In this document: one piece after another, positions 63,571 to 64,000 of the stretch
Position numbering within the stretch: position 1 is the first letter of the stretch
Layout: every line of letters begins with the position of its first letter
DNA from: Coprococcus sp.
GTDB lineage: Bacteria; Bacillota; Clostridia; Lachnospirales; Lachnospiraceae
Length of the DNA stretch: 64,000 nt
Reading direction: 5' to 3'
Assembly: GCA_017935345.1 (NCBI GenBank)
Contig: JAGBHU010000044.1
Location: forward strand, 248,001 to 312,000
Program-made: the position numbers and the translations under genes
Notes under the pieces: generated by a model
Databases searched by the model: none
Told to the model about the DNA's origin: nothing
Seen by the model: only the letters and a program-made list of their open reading frames with translations

Positions 63571-63645
63571 ATAAAAAACAGCATATATCAGAATTTTCAG
63601 TTATCATCATGCAGATATACTGTCCAATCCAATACATGCTGTTTA
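63571..63645 (-). terminator. Probable terminator of hisC
   Basis: On the minus strand AAACAGCATGTAT pairs with ATATATGCTGTTT across a long internal region, and is followed by a T-run and TATTTATT. It lies just after the hisC stop. The large loop lowers certainty. Confidence 0.55.
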
Positions 63646-63652
63646 TCCATTT

Positions 63653-64000
63653 TTATAATTTTGTATATTCTTTCAGAAAGCTCACAAATGCCGCCATCTC
63701 CTCATCTGTTCCTATGGAGATACGAAGATAATTATTGATTCTGGGTGCATCAAAATATCTTACATATATTTTCGCTTTCTTTGCCGCCTCAAATATTTCC
63801 TTTGCAGGTATCCTTTCATGTGTGGCAAATACAAAATTTGCTGATGAAGGCAGACAGGAAAATCCAAGAGACTTTATATCTTCTACAAATTTTTCACGTG
63901 TATGAATAACCTTCTCTACCGTCTTTCTGAAATATTCTTCATCTTTTACCGATTCCGCGCCCATTATTATAGACGGTCTGTTCATGGTATATGAATTATA
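63653..64000 (-). CDS. hisC: Histidinol-phosphate aminotransferase (partial, N-terminus outside window)
   Basis: PLP-dependent aminotransferase of histidine synthesis; only the last 115 residues are present. The visible frame is open to the right edge and reads YNSYTMNRPSIIMG, corresponding to the NSYxxxR segment after the PLP lysine. Then come FVEDIKSLGFSCLPSSANFV and the small domain with IYVRYFDAPRINNYLRISIG, where Arg binds substrate phosphate/carboxylate. It ends DEEMAAFVSFLKEY. A related class I/II aminotransferase cannot be fully excluded from this fragment. Confidence 0.88.
   Translation of the reverse strand, partial: YNSYTMNRPSIIMGAESVKDEEYFRKTVEKVIHTREKFVEDIKSLGFSCLPSSANFVFATHERIPAKEIFEAAKKAKIYVRYFDAPRINNYLRISIGTDEEMAAFVSFLKEYTKL

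Noticed and set aside
1..64000. Insertion sequences, prophage, toxin-antitoxin, restriction or other defence genes
   Set aside because: No transposase, integrase, phage structural, nuclease-methylase or toxin-antitoxin signature was seen in any frame examined.

Overview
The window is a low-GC chromosomal segment from a Gram-positive anaerobe of class Clostridia, most likely family Lachnospiraceae. Supporting evidence: a PolC-type replicase, the complete nusA/infB gene order of Firmicutes, a PASTA-domain Ser/Thr kinase with its PP2C phosphatase, RqcH/NFACT, YlxM/YlxR/YlxQ, a DUF5688 protein (a family I associate with Lachnospiraceae), a SleC-type spore-cortex hydrolase relative, and a secreted GH9 cellulase with a C-terminal leucine-rich-repeat region of the kind common on Lachnospiraceae surface proteins. 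MurE carries the DNPR motif, so the wall is probably meso-diaminopimelate type. Isoprenoids are made by the MEP route (dxr, ispG). The genus cannot be fixed from sequence alone; a fibre-degrading Coprococcus- or Butyrivibrio-like gut bacterium is my inference.

Layout, mostly on the minus strand. 1-2100: rpsP (cut by the window edge), ffh, ylxM. 2158-7356: one very large secreted cellulase. 7485-16230: the rimP-nusA-rnpM-ylxQ-infB-rbfA-nrnA-truB-ribF translation/transcription operon behind a good promoter and an attenuator-like hairpin. 16232-20241: mixed genes: siroheme enzyme, SleC-like protein (+), tRNA-Glu(CUC), secreted nuclease lipoprotein, ferritin-like protein. 20299-31231: polC, ispG, rseP, dxr, cdsA, uppS, frr, pyrH (replication, isoprenoid/phospholipid and wall-lipid precursors, ribosome recycling). 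31376-38143: LCP protein, HAD phosphatase, two RlmH-family genes convergent and overlapping, SSS transporter, Na/Pi transporter (+). 38234-51101: thiN, rpe, rsgA, prkC, stp, rlmN, rsmB, fmt, def, priA, murE. 51188-54826: rpoZ, gmk, yloC, rqcH. 54958-56394: glgA behind a repeat-filled leader. 56843-64000: DUF1292 protein (+), UvrD-like helicase, SEC-C protein, small membrane protein, rarA, lone receiver protein, TetR regulator, DUF5688 protein, and the C-terminal part of hisC.

Most of the window is conserved housekeeping DNA. I found no phage, IS, CRISPR, rRNA or defence island. The most unusual observation is the RlmH pair at 33601-34450. The minus-strand RlmH keeps the SAM-binding GGSLGL loop but lacks the conserved C-terminal tail. 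A plus-strand paralog has lost the loop but keeps the tail (EQLYRA ... YHK). The two genes overlap by 17 bp at their 3' ends. This complementary decay suggests a heterodimeric 23S rRNA methyltransferase with a single composite active site; that is inference. Other points of interest are the 102-bp tandem repeat in the glgA leader, a perfect 28-bp inverted repeat between truB and nrnA, a perfect 19-bp hairpin before dxr, a probable ATT start codon for rimP, and the architecture of the GH9 protein.
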